64,000 nucleotides of DNA, from assembly GCA_022495005.1 (NCBI GenBank), contig JAGYXB010001042.1:62001-126000 (forward strand), in the 5' to 3' direction. The position numbers were made by a program, and so were the translations under genes. This DNA is from Rhyacophila brunnea (lineage: Eukaryota; Arthropoda; Insecta; Trichoptera; Rhyacophilidae). Below the pieces are notes generated by a model. That model was not told the origin of the DNA and searched no databases. It saw only the letters and a list, made by a program, of their open reading frames with translations. Positions 45,723-57,568 of the stretch are shown in pieces (the first letter of the stretch is position 1; every line of letters starts with the position of its first letter).

Positions 45723-47422
45723 TACTATTCTGACTTGTGTTGATTCTAGTTTAAGTAAATTTATTCAATTATATCCCCAGATATACAGAATAGGTTAGGC
45801 ACCACTAATAGTGAGTTAAACTTTAAACTTTATAATATTTTATTGGTAAATAAACTCAAAAAGCTCACTCAAGTAAATACCTACGGAAGATACTAATCTA
45901 AACTTTATTTACCGTCGGATAAATACGGTATTTAGGCTCGTGAAAACTCGTGTTAAGTATCTAACTATATCACGGCGAGGGAGTATGTCACGGGCAGACT
46001 AATGGATTGCTCGCCCCATAAGGAAGTGATCACTACAAATCAAGGATTAAGGCAGGATTAGTACAACAGTCTTTGACAGTAAGCCTAGTGGGTGCTGGAA
46101 TCCTAAGATCAAGGGGTCCTACATAGATTAGGGGAATTATAGTAGGCACGCATGACAGTACTTATCGACGGTATGCATCCAAAGCATTGGTATACTACTA
46201 GATGAGCAGTTCCCATACAAGTGTCATTTTAAAAATGTACCACAAAAGATATAACGAATATCGTCTTATAATATTTCCTTGTAGGTATAATGCGTTAAGA
46301 CCGTTAACATGGATTCCCGAATTTCACCCGTATTGCCCTGGCTGTAAAACTAAATTTGCGTTCTTGGAATAGTGAACCTAAGGGTGGCTGCAACGCAAAA
46401 CAGACAGAGCAAGTCGTCATGCGCTGACTATTAGTTAGAGTAAGATGCAAGCTAGACCGGGCTTACTCAGTAAGTTTTAACAAAGGCCGACTCGCTGAAA
46501 ATCGGGCGTCATTTTAAGAAGCATATGATTCATCCAGTAGTATATCAATGATCAAAAGTAAAGCAAAATCGTTGCTGGATAGAGGCGTTTTTGAATTCGT
46601 CAGCTGAAACTGGGTGTCTCATAATATTATGTACACTCAAAACCCACCGTCCAACTGTCGTTGACAAAAACATGCCAGACGGGGTACGAAAACAAGCTAT
46701 TTGGCAGGAAATACGCGAGATTTTGAGAAATTAAACTTTCAATAGGTAGGTAGGTACCTATTTTTCCGATCAGAAAAAGGGAAACAATTTAATAAATGAG
46801 TATAATCACACCACATTTTCCCACAAACTCGTTCCAAAAATGACAAAAAATAAATAATTAATCTAACAACCTACGATAAGTAATAATTAGGTAATATCAG
46901 AAAGTGGAATCCCCAGTAATTGTCAATCCGATGTCACATGCCTAAGCATACAATAAATTATAACATATGATATCATTATATTACTAAAACGCCAAAGAAT
47001 GCTCCTAGTGTTTCATGTCATGTCATGCAAAGATGTTGAAGGCATCAAAAAATGCTAATAAAAACGCCATAAGCTAGGTGCATTTTTTGCAAGCTACATG
47101 CCTATCGAAAATGCTAGATTTGCCAAGAAAAACGCGAAGCTGGCAACGCTGCCGTCCACCTGTACTTTGTACCATGAAGCGCCTGAATACTGCAAGCATT
47201 TACGCGTGTGTACACGAAGAAACTCGCTGGCAGGTTTTTATTCATTTCGACGCCTTGAAATAAAATTTATGGTCCTTCAGAGAAACGTGTGTTCTCATAA
47301 ATCACCATACATACATACAACAAACTAGTGCCTACACGCGGAAATTTTTCAACGCTTCATCGAGCAACAGTGTCAAAGCATCAATGTCAATGGTCTTTGA
47401 TTATACGAAAACAATAATAATA
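45723..47422. other. 1.7-kb low-copy stretch
   Basis: Frames of 61-76 codons near 47,078-47,328 have no recognisable content. No repeat family found. Confidence 0.45.
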
Positions 47423-48021
47423 TGATATATCAGTGGCGAAGGGTGGAGGTAGGCTGTTAAGATCCGCCATAAACAGTGCACATTAAACTTTTTCAGACAT
47501 ACATATTTGTTTTCATTGAAATAAGACTACAATTTACAGATATTGTTGGTTAGTTTTTAAAATTCAACTAAACCCTGAGAAACCAAGCCATAATAGATAA
47601 TAGTCAAAAAATACATGTCTATATATAAAATATCTAAAATTATGCAATTAAATCATACATAACTTTGAATATTTTATAAATAGAATAATATTTTTTATTT
47701 ATTATAGTTTGGCTTAGGCAGGGCTTAATGAATTAAAAAAAATAACCAACAATATGTGTAATATGTATTTTTAATCCAATGAAAACAAATAACTATGAAT
47801 GAAAAAGTGTGCACAATTTTGACGTATTGCCCAAATTAGACCAAAACTATTATGGCTTCGTTTAGGCAGGGTTTAATTGATTTTTAAAAACTGACTAACA
47901 CCATCTGTAAATTGTAGTCTTAGTTCAATAAAAACAAATACATATGACTAAAAAAGTTTAGTGTGAACTAAATATAGCGAATCGTAACAGCCTACCTCCA
48001 CCCTTCGCCACTGTGATATAT
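47423..48021. mobile_element. hAT-1 MITE with perfect 8-bp duplication
   Basis: TGATATAT at 47,423-47,430 and 48,014-48,021 flanks a 583-bp non-coding element with ends CAGTGGCGAAGGGTGGAGGT and TACCTCCACCCTTCGCCACTG less one leading base. This is the best-preserved hAT-1 copy and defines the family. Confidence 0.93.
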
Positions 48022-50146
48022 CGGCAATATCCTATGCAGCATTTATAATAGTATAATTGAAGTTCCATATAATACCTATACTGAATAAATAATTACATAA
48101 GGGCTTGTACGCACATGCTGTCAAGGGTAGTGATATCGCAAATCTAAATTAAATGTCTAATAGCTATCGGTTGTCAATCAATCATGCGATAAGGAGCAAT
48201 ATGTATTTCAATTCACCTATTATTGGATAGACAACCTTGACGTATAGATATCGTTAATTTAATATAACATTCTTATACTATTATTGCACAAGTAAAATAA
48301 ATTCGATAAAGATAAATATATCGACCTTGGAAAGGAAAAACGACGTAATCTACATAAATCAAATTTTACAAAAAATACAAAATAGACATAACCCTGTAGA
48401 ATGAAGTGCATGATAATTAATAATTTGGTTTTTATATTTCTAATCATTAATTATCGAATTAATAAAAAGCACAACAAAAATGATGGTTAAGTCGTTTTCT
48501 TACGTCACTTCTTTTTTTTTAATTGTTGGCTAGATTTGAATGATAAATCAGCATTTGCAGCTTACATCATTTGGACCCAATGTGTATTTAGTCGTGTACA
48601 ATAAACCTATTTTGAAAAAAACTGAGTGTTACGCCCTTTTTCCTTTCTATGGTCGATATCCAATACGAAACTGATGCCATTCTTTATAACTTATCCCATC
48701 AGATATTAAAAAAATACTCAAATAGAGCTATTTCATATAAGGAAGGATAAAGGAAAAATTCAAATATTAATCTAAAAAATGTTAACATGCCAAATCATTT
48801 TTTTGTTGTATTGGAAGAAGGGAACACTACAATTAATCAACCATGAAACCCGAGTCTGCAATTTCATGTTGAATTTGTCTTGTATTATTCTTGCTTAATA
48901 TAAAAAATATGATTTAACACTCAACACTCATCAAGAAATCCCTCCTCCGAGTATCTGTCGTTTATTTTAAAGTAGGTAACCTTAAAGCTTGGGGAGGGGG
49001 TATCACTGTATAATATAATATAATCGAATCGATTGATTTATTTTATAACAATGAAAGATGTACATTCCATGAAGGCATACAATGCCGCAGGACAGAATCG
49101 GCCATACAAAACGTGAGCTCATCAAAAATGTATGAACCCTAGCGGAAAATATTACGAAAGAACCCGTATATCAATAAACAGGAACAGGGAAGAAAATAAC
49201 AATAGTATCGTACAAGGCCAAACAAAATGAGATAGAACGAGCCAAGTGTAATAATATTATGCATCGTCCACAAGGGCACATAATTTTGCTGAAACGAAAC
49301 ATTATCCAGCGGTTTATTGTATAATAATAAAATATGCACATAAGTCATGAGTAGCCCTGTTTCCGTATAATATGTTTAAAACAAATTCATCTTAGAAGAG
49401 GGAACCTTTTAATCAGGGATGTCAAACTTCAAGTAGGATGCGGTCTACTATTCAGTATCAAAACTGGCAATAATCTATGACACTCTCACATTGACATTGT
49501 TCTACTTAAACAGACATTATATTTAGATCACTGAGTTACAGAATTAGAATTACAAATTAATTAAACACTTATTTTCTATTTTCTACATCACAAAGAAATA
49601 TATTTCCTATTCGCCATTTTGGTATTCTTTTGGGCACTTATCGTCAAACTATTCTTCTACGGAAGTAAAGGAAACTACGACTCCGTTTATAGCGCGAGGA
49701 CTGTTCACATGTTCACTTTCTCTCACTCCTTCACTAATGGGGCAGGCCATGAGTCATGCAATACTAATTAAGTGATATATCTTGGTCGCGTAGGCTTCCT
49801 CATGGTTATTTTGAAAATGTCTTCCACGTAACCTGGTTAAGGACGTAAAAATATGAATGGTTTATGCTATCGTTTTAAAATCCTAATGAAAATCACGACT
49901 CAATTCCCATGGGCCTATGAATGGTACGATTAATTATCAAAGAAAGTTATCAGGGGTGATATTTTTTATCAGTGATATCAGTGATATCGTGTTTAACTAT
50001 TTAGAATAGCCCTGCTGGTTGTCGCAACCACGTGAGTATACGATTATTTCCTTTCTTCTGCATCGTGGACACTGCCAGCTTGGTCGCCAGAGACTGGTCA
50101 GGTATTGACAGACATTGATTGAAAAAAATCTAATATTAATATGTTA
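48022..50146. other. 2.1-kb stretch without complete elements
   Basis: CAGGGATGTCAAACTTCAAG at 49,414 looks like an orphan hAT end. Frames are up to 69 codons and unconvincing. Confidence 0.45.
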
Positions 50147-50925
50147 CAGTGGCGAAGACTCCATACTAGGCGATTATTTAAAGCCTACCTTCCTTAAGAA
50201 AAATATTTTTTAATTGCATATTGACATATTTATATACTTCATCACTTCATTATTTTATGTTATATAAAAATAATTTATTTTGCCAACGAGAGATGTCGTA
50301 TATGTATGAATGTATTACAGTATTACACAGTTTACAAAACAACTGCAAAGGTATTAAAAAATATAGCACAGCGCACCGTAAATAAATAATAAACGCCGCG
50401 ACGTCTCGACGTAAATAAATCTCCGATTATGTGTGATATAATTCTGATTTTTTTTCGTATGGACTTTACGTCTCGTAACCTCAGCAAGTCTGCTGATTTG
50501 AACGAAATAAGGTAAGCTCCTATCGCAGAGCCTAAAACATTCGCGCATAATAATATTGTCACGACAGCGCACTTTGTCCAAAATCATTAATAATTAGATA
50601 ATTTAAAAAATAATTTCAACGGCGTTTAATCGAATATTAATAAATAAGTATAGATTATTTTAATAAATAAAAATAAATTTTATCTAATGATTTTTGATGG
50701 GTATACATGTTTTGAAAAATACGTAATTTAAACACATCGCTCATTGTTATGTCGTCAATGAGTTTTTGAAGTTTCATTGAATTAGTGTGTCGTTGTCATT
50801 TACTAGTGTGTACCTATTCATTAGTAGTAAATGTCGTACTATTCTCGTAAGTATACCTGACAAGTGTGCTCTTTTTATCAGATCTCCACAGCCTACCTCT
50901 TTCCAAAAGTCACCCTTCGCCACTG
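50147..50925. mobile_element. hAT-1 relative (subfamily b), 779 bp
   Basis: Left CAGTGGCGAAGACTCCATAC, right AAGTCACCCTTCGCCACTG. Its interior and ends correspond in reverse to the 54,476 element (CTCTTTTTATCAGATCTCCA vs GGAGATCAGAGAAAAAGAGC). The duplication is not clean. Confidence 0.75.
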
Positions 50926-51442
50926 AATTATGTTATGATATAGTATGTAATAAATTATATATTATGTGTTGTACAATAAATTGTTCTCACTTTGGACGAA
51001 GCTTTTCAAATAAGTATGTATACAAGAACAAGAAAGGAGAATGGGTTAGGGAAAACCTGCAATCGTATTTGAATAACCTAGCCCTACAAGAAATGGGACT
51101 GAATCACTTGAAGGCCGGGGCCGGCGAATGAGCAAGGGAACTCCAACGTTTTTCCGTACACATTTGATAATAGTACATTTATAAAGGTTGGGCTCTAAAT
51201 GGGTCGAAAATTAAGAATCTGAGGCAAGTTAGGTTTTTGGGTTTTTAGGGGTCTCATGCATAACCAATTAGTAAACTTTGTTGAAAAGATATGTGTGTCA
51301 TTATGATGTCCTATATTCTCTCGTCATGTGATTAAACATCGTCAAATAGAAAACATAGTTTTATATTACAATTGTACCCACCTATGTTAATATATTTTTT
51401 TTGTTCTAACGTATAAGTCCTGGGGGCGTATGTGTAATTAAT
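50926..51442. other. Non-coding stretch
   Basis: The 114-codon plus frame 50,787-51,131 begins inside the hAT-1b element and runs into flanking DNA; no domain seen. Confidence 0.4.
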
Positions 51443-52031
51443 TAAGGGCGGACGTGCTCAGCGTAGGTGAAAATGGAACTTTTATTGTATTTTCAATGCA
51501 TGATCCTGGACATTCGTTAAACGTTGTAGATAATCTATTTATATAATTTTGAAGCCTTATTATCCTTTATATTTATTTTAAACATTTGATGACTGCATAA
51601 AGTATTTTTATTACATAAAATAGTATTCTTTTAAACCTCTCGCTCTAACGTTTTAGATTTTAGAATATAGTCATATTTCAGTGCATGCATGTGCAGTGGT
51701 GTTAAGATTTTTTACATTTATTAATTTTTAAAAGCATTTATAAAACCATTAGTATAATTTATGTCGACATTATTATAGTGAAATATTTACGATAAAATTT
51801 TTTTTTTTCGGTTAGGTACATGTTCAAACACGCGCATTAAGATGATCTTACTCCCTACTTCAGTTTTAGTTTGTAAATTTATGGCTATGGCTTAAATAAA
51901 TATAAAGGATAATAAGGCTTCAAAAGTATATAAATAGATTATCTACAACGTTTAAGGAATGTCCAGGATCATGCTTTGAAAATGCAATAAAAGCTCCATT
52001 TTGACCTACGCTGAGCAGGTCCCCCCTTAAG
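51443..52031. mobile_element. TTAA-2 element, complete copy
   Basis: TTAAGGGCGGACGTGCTCAG at the left and GCTGAGCAGGTCCCCCCTTAA less one base at the right. TTAA on both sides. Arms of about 100 bp. It includes the family's inner inverted block ATGTTCAAACACGCGCATTA. Confidence 0.85.
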
Positions 52032-52241
52032 AGTGCGTGTGATTTTCAATAAATTGAATAGTTACCTGAAATACATTCTTTACGTACTCTTACAACGTAG
52101 AACGTACGGGTTTTTTTGTGGAAATCGTAGCAGATGGCCTGTGTCACGTCTTGCCGCTGCAAACATTGATACGAGAAGACAAATCAATCATAGTCACAAT
52201 AATAATTATTTAGCAATAGCAATTATTGCTCTATGACAATC

Positions 52242-52914
52242 GTGTAGATCAGGGTTGGCGAACCTTTTCACGTACGCGTGCCAAAATTTCCCAAATAATA
52301 TTTTTCGACTGTCTGACGTGCCAAGCAGTTTTTCATGGCGAAAAAAACAGTTTATAATTATAATTGAGTTCTTGATATTCTATCTTTCGTCGTATTTCTA
52401 ACTGAATCCATATCTTTTATTCCTTGAATGTTTTTTTTCCCATATTTTCAAGTTTCTCAAAGAGACCGTGGAAGCATTTAAACCACTCTTCGCTCATATT
52501 ATATTCTCCATCACTGAATGGTTTTCCATTTTTGGAGATTATGTTTGAGGCAAACAACAAGCAGTTATTATATTTTAATGACTGCCGATAAATAATTTAT
52601 GTAAGTAAAGATTATTCTTGAAAAGGATTTGCCTGCTATTTTTTGTGCAATGCAATTTGTCGTTTATGCATGATTTTCTTCGTTTCCGGTGCACATCGAT
52701 CGGTAAATATAATATGAAAAACCGAAGAAAATACACATGGCTATGTCGTCATTTTTTTGAAAATTATTTATTGTATTATTCGTAACGAGTCATTATAAAA
52801 AAAACATTCTGTAAATATTATAAAATAGCAATTTCTATTCTCTTCACGATGAAACATTCGCGTGCCATGCAAAATAATCTCGCGTGCCATAGGTTTGCCA
52901 TCCCTCGTGTAGAT
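52242..52914 (-). mobile_element. hAT-3 internal-deletion derivative with perfect 8-bp duplication
   Basis: GTGTAGAT at 52,242-52,249 and 52,907-52,914 flanks a 657-bp element, ends CAGGGTTGGCGAACC and GGTTTGCCATCCCTC. Reverse orientation relative to the 41,673 copy. Confidence 0.92.
52425..52590 (-). pseudogene. hAT-3 transposase fragment
   Basis: The minus strand reads NNCLLFASNIISKNGKPFSD, GEYN, then WFKCFHGLFEKLE to a stop. I..KGKPF.DGE is a conserved motif in the N-terminal third of GTF2IRD2/ZBED-type hAT transposases. Catalytic domain deleted. Confidence 0.7.
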
Positions 52915-53290
52915 ACTTATTTTTTTTTGATTACAATATAAAAAATAAACAAATATCTTGTATCGACTAACGAATTATAACAAGCTAAGCTTTTGTTGAA
53001 TACGTACAACGTATGGCGCGATCGTATACTTGCCCTATGGTGCAAGGCTGTAGCATGATAGGGTGAATTGAAACAACCAAACATACAACTCTCCATGCCA
53101 CGACTAATGGTGAAAGAGAGGGAACACAAAATTAACCGGGTGTGATAGCAGTTTTGAAGCAGGGTTCGCTTTGTTATTTTTAGACCATACAACCAAGGGA
53201 ATCAAAAACGTGTTTACGTGATGAACTTTAATGTAAGTATATTCTGACACAAACGTAACCATTGAAAATAACATATTGTTGTTTAACAAT
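52915..53290. other. Non-coding stretch
   Basis: A 91-codon minus frame crosses it without recognisable motifs. Confidence 0.4.
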
Positions 53291-53702
53291 TGTAGCGGGC
53301 AACAACCTCGGGCCCTGTCAGCGTAATTACGACAACGCAAGAATCAGCGAGACATTCAACTATCGCACAATCGCCGCATCTACTCAGCACATTCTACAGG
53401 TGTGATGTACTACGATGAGGGTCGAGTACCTTGGGCTTTATCATCGAAACGCCTCGAAGTTGCAACGATGCAGAGGTAAGCAGATTTCCCAATTGTAAAC
53501 CCCAACAATAACTCTCACAATTTACAGAATACGCATGTATATAAATAGGGAGTCACAGTTGATGGGTTATCTCAGTCCTTTCAATATATTCAGTCTCATA
53601 ACTTTGCCCCTGTCGTTATACAATTGTATGTATTTATTTGACAGTAAATAAACTCTCTCCTCGATTCATTTTAGTTAATTCAATCAGGTTTTCGTCTCTA
53701 CA
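53291..53702 (+). mobile_element. LTR-like segment (possible solo LTR)
   Basis: Begins TGTAGCGGGCAACAACC and ends TTTTCGTCTCTACA, giving TGTAG...CTACA termini. A TATA-like TATATAAATAGGG lies near 53,538 and an AATAAA near 53,647, in the order of an LTR promoter and poly-A signal. No matching 4-6-bp duplication and no second LTR in the window, so the class (Gypsy-like by its start) is tentative. Confidence 0.5.
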
Positions 53703-53938
53703 CCTTCAATCACCCCTAAACACTTGTAGTAAATTGTATCTCGTATTTTCACTCGAGATTTGTACGCTGTTTTACCATACCCAGTAGGGTAAGCCAGATC
53801 ACATTGGTTTTATGTTCCTTGGCGAAAAAAGTGTTCTTGTTTAATTTGCAACACCTTAGCACCCTCAGCCAAATATATAAGGTTCGTTAATTTTTTTTAT
53901 TTTGTTGGTGGGTTGGTGTATGGTGGAACTGCATTGTA

Positions 53939-54123
53939 TTGTTGTTTAATTTAATAAAACGCATTTTTTTGTAGTACTTATTCCACTTTTAATCAATAAA
54001 TTGAAATTAATCAATAAGTTGAAAATGTCCCTCTCAATGCGGACGAAGCCGGTCCTAATTTATTGATTAAAAGTGGAATAAGTACTACAAAAAAAAATGC
54101 GTTTTATTAAATTAAACAACAAT
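53939..54123. repeat. Long hairpin, arms of about 63 bp
   Basis: Arms TTGTTGTTTAATTTAATAAA...TTAATCAATAAAT and ATTTATTGATTAA...AACAACAA are almost perfect complements around a 55-bp loop (about 54,001-54,055) that is GC-richer. Possibly a MITE; no clear duplication. Confidence 0.75.
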
Positions 54124-54204
54124 AAAAGGTTCGTTCAAGCTGAGGAATCTAAACGAGAGAATGAGGTAGATAACTGCAAATTTTGATCAATGGATAGTAG
54201 ATCA

Positions 54205-54465
54205 TAACGTCACTGTTCTGGCAGAAGACACTAATTCGAAAAAATGACATATTGAGTTAGTTATACCAAAATGTTCCTTATTTCAAACTTTACCGTCTGG
54301 AAACCTTCTTAATAAATAAGCAGTCTTTATTTTAAAGTAATCCTTTTTACGATTACTTAATAAACTCACATGATAGACCATTTCAAACATTTTAACAACT
54401 TCAAAGTCAAATTACTCAAAACTAGTATTCTCCAGTTAGTGTGTTCTGCCAGAACAGAGACGATA
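54205..54465. mobile_element. TA-1 MITE, copy 4, with TA duplication
   Basis: TA at 54,205-54,206 and 54,464-54,465. Body nearly identical to the 15,201 copy. The MIDHFKHFNNFKVKLLKT frame at its end recurs at 22,127 only because the MITE recurs. Confidence 0.9.
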
Positions 54466-54467
54466 AA

Positions 54468-55590
54468 CTACTTGACAGTGGCGAAGGGTGACTTTTGGAA
54501 CGAGGTAAGCTGTGGAGATCAGAGAAAAAGAGCACACTTGTCAGGTAACTTACGGGAAATAAGAAGATAATACTTACGATATTACTACTGATGAATAGGT
54601 GCACACTAATGACAACGACACACTGGTCATAGGTTTCACCGCTGAATTTGTCAAATTATTTAAATCACTTATGGCAGTAGAATTCCACGCATACTTTCTT
54701 TACTAAACAATACGCATCGCCAACAAAAAAGTTTGTTTAATGTATAACTGCCAGTTAAAAACAAATATTTATCATTTATAAATTGTTGTGAAAATGTCTA
54801 ATATAAGTTTTTTTTGCTGTATTCAAATCTAAATGAACCCTTGGAAGGTCAAGCTTTGATAATTTTTAAATGCAATCGTTCGCACATTTTCTACCGGGAC
54901 ACTACACAATTTAATAAATACGTATATATTTAAAGCACTGGCGAATGATTTCGGTACAATATGAGATAATTTATCCACATTCACAGTAACACAATGAATT
55001 TTGTATTATAAAATAAACCTTTACCACCGCTTTGAAATGTCAAAATGACATAAACTGTGAATAGCATATTATGTTTGTCTATGACTGAAGTAACCTAAAT
55101 AATAATCGCGAATTAATACAATATTTATTTTTAATAACAATTTATAAATTATATGTGATCGAACACAATAGTTATTATTTTTTTAATCATCCTTATTATT
55201 TATTATTTGCTTTTAAAGATAAGCAAAGACAATAAACAAATTAACATTTCGAATAAGCTTGTCTGTTAACGCTTCTGAGTCTCGAACAAAAACCCAGACA
55301 TGCATGAAGTTGGCAACTGAATTTCGGTAGAAAATTCGGCTTGGATTATCGTTGAAATAATTCTAAAAATAGCACTCACGTTGGACGTTCCGTCATTTAT
55401 TTTTGATTCGAAACATGACTAAATTAAAAGTTCTACTTATAAATAACGTCGATAGATGGCAATCAATATTTTTATTATAACCTACAATGTCCTACAATAT
55501 AGATATTTATTTATATAAATTAAATACTTGAAAATAGAACGTAAGCTTTAAATAATCGCTTAGTATGGAGCCTTCGCCACTGCTACTTGA
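54468..55590. mobile_element. hAT-1b element with perfect 8-bp duplication, 1.1 kb
   Basis: CTACTTGA at 54,468-54,475 and 55,583-55,590 flanks 54,476-55,582. Ends CAGTGGCGAAGGGTGACTTT and TATGGAGCCTTCGCCACTG. No coding. Inserted about 10 bp from the TA-1 copy. Its interior (about 54,802-55,391) is the source of the fragment at 57,667-58,242. Confidence 0.92.
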
Positions 55591-55874
55591 AGATGGACAT
55601 ACCTGCTGTACCTATATTATAAATAATTGTACACAATGATGTTGTCCGAAAAGAATTATTTTATACATAAAAGGATAATAAATTGTATAATATCCAGTTC
55701 TCTAAATTCTTGAATTCAAATTACGGGTAGTATTACATTGGCTGGCGATAGTTACCCCAATCTGAGTAACTATGCACTGATGTTTACTTTAATACAATTG
55801 CAATCTGAAACTTGCAGCTAAATATTATTTGCATTAAATCTTGAAATAATAATAATTGAGATATTATTTTATAC

Positions 55875-56528
55875 GTCTACAGCATGGGTGGCCAACCTTT
55901 TCAGCAGCCGGGCCAGATTCTAAAAATGAGATTTCCTACCGGGCCGCAAAACCGATTTTACGTAATCAAACATATTTATTAGATTAGACTTTTTTAAATA
56001 ATAAAAAATAAACAAAATAATATAAAAATAATAAATTTTAGTGAGAAGTTTGATTTTGTGTTTCAGAACTAAGTGCATCAATATCGATATCGAGTGAGGT
56101 TGTTCCTACATGCAAACAGTTTTCCAAATGCACATCAGTGATTCGTGGTTCTCACTTGGGAAGTCATCATTAGAGCATGTTTGTAAAATGCAGGATATTT
56201 CTCCTTGTCCAAATATGTTTTGTAAAACTCTTCCAAACCAACCTGATGGAATTTCTTCTTTAACTGTTCATCGCAACATAGTTCACAATGTTCCATTTGT
56301 AAATTTCCTGGTAATAAATTCACGTCTACAGAGAATGGCGTAACAAATGCAGCAAAAAGCACACGGTGCTTTTTAAAATCTCGAGCCAATATCGAATTTC
56401 AATTTGCGAAGTTAGCACATCTAGCGGTAGCATTTAATATTATTTTTATTTTCTCACTGCTCCACGGGCCACAAGTTGACACCCAGCGGGTCACATGCGG
56501 CCATACGTTGGCCACCCATGGTCTACAG
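55875..56528 (-). mobile_element. hAT-4 internal-deletion derivative, perfect 8-bp duplication
   Basis: GTCTACAG at 55,875-55,882 and 56,521-56,528 flanks 55,883-56,520, ends CATGGGTGGCCAACCTTTTC and ACGTTGGCCACCCATG. Confidence 0.92.
56135..56389 (-). pseudogene. hAT-4 transposase fragment
   Basis: An 84-codon frame with PFSVDVNLLPGNLQMEHCEL, then LKKKFHQVGLEEFYKTYLD and KEKYPAFYKHALMMTS. This order (LP..LQME...L..KF..V.L..FYK.YL..EKYP....HA) is characteristic of the C-terminal third of GTF2IRD2/ZBED-type hAT transposases, just before the dimerisation region. Both the N-terminal zinc-binding region and the catalytic core are gone. Confidence 0.8.
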
Positions 56529-57170
56529 CAGGGGAGGGCAAACTGCGGCCCGCCGGATATTTTTTTGCGGCCCGCCATCATTAATTATTGTACTTCTGAT
56601 TACGAATAACTTTTTTATAATTTTACAAAAAATATTGACAATAGATTAAAATTTGTTAAGCAATAGTACGCGACCCATTTTCAATAGATATTGATAGTGT
56701 ACCGACAGAGCTACAACTTGAGATTATTGATCTGCAAAGTGACACTGATTTAAGAGAATTGCATCGTCGTGAAGAAATCTGCAAATTTTACAATGCCCTT
56801 AATTCAGACAAATTCGACCTACTTAAAGATTATGCAAGAAAAATGTTCGTTATTTTTTAATCAACCTATATATGTGAACAAACAATTTCCATCATGAACC
56901 TTAATAAAAATTCTTTCCGATCAAATATCTCCGATGCCCATTTACAAGTAGTTTTGAGAATATCAACTACAAATTTAACACCTGAATTTAAAAAAATGTT
57001 AAAAAATGTACAACAGTTTCATTCTTCTCATTATTTTTTTTGTAGTTTATTTTTCGTGATAATAAATAGTGTATATCTAAAAATTGTATTTTTCTTGCGG
57101 CCCGCCGCTCATTTTGAAATTCTTGAATTTGGCCCTCCATCCAAAAAGTTTGCCCACCCCTGGTCTACAG
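56521..57170 (+). mobile_element. hAT-2 internal-deletion derivative at the same target as hAT-4
   Basis: CAGGGGAGGGCAAACTGCGG at 56,529 and AGTTTGCCCACCCCTG to 57,162. The flanks are GTCTACAG at 56,521-56,528 (shared with hAT-4) and 57,163-57,170. Same family as 3865-4508. Confidence 0.92.
56698..57020 (+). pseudogene. hAT-2 transposase C-terminal fragment
   Basis: Plus frame: ELQLEIIDLQSDTDLRELHR, then FYNALNSDKFDLLKDYARKM, FVIF, stop, and in a continuing frame NLNKNSFRSNISDAHLQVVL. This is the hAT dimerisation region (LQ.E.IDLQ.D..L...; E..FS.M...K...R..L.D.HL...L). A stop near 56,860 and loss of the N-terminal two-thirds inactivate it. Confidence 0.8.
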
Positions 57171-57568
57171 TCTACATACATGCATACGTTCGCATCAACT
57201 CTGGTCCAGGGGTGGGTAAATGAAAAATGAACATTATTTTTGAATAAATCCACATTCATACGTAAATATAAATGTAATAAAAATCGTAAAATGTGTTTTG
57301 CGAAAGCATCATTCGAATAGACTTTGTAGTCAAATAGCGGGCCGTTATAAAGCGTTTTTTGAAGGGAATAAAAAATAATCAATGCTTTTTAATAACGGTA
57401 ATGTTTCTTTTATACGATAAAAATGAAGAAAGTGCTTTGATTTCTTTATAAAACATGTCATTGAAGAAAAAGCTAAAGGACAAACGGCAGACAAGCTCCA
57501 CAAAGGTAACTGAATTGAAGTATCGTTTTAATCACAATATTATATTTATCATCTTGCAAGTCTGGAAA
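57171..57568. other. Non-coding stretch with hAT-end scrap
   Basis: CAGGGGTGGGTAAATG at 57,209 and GCGGGCCGTTATAAAG near 57,340 are hAT-end-like. No complete element. Confidence 0.4.

Noticed and set aside
50787..51131. 114-codon plus frame as a gene
   Set aside because: Begins inside a hAT-1b terminus and reads out into flanking DNA; no motif recognised.
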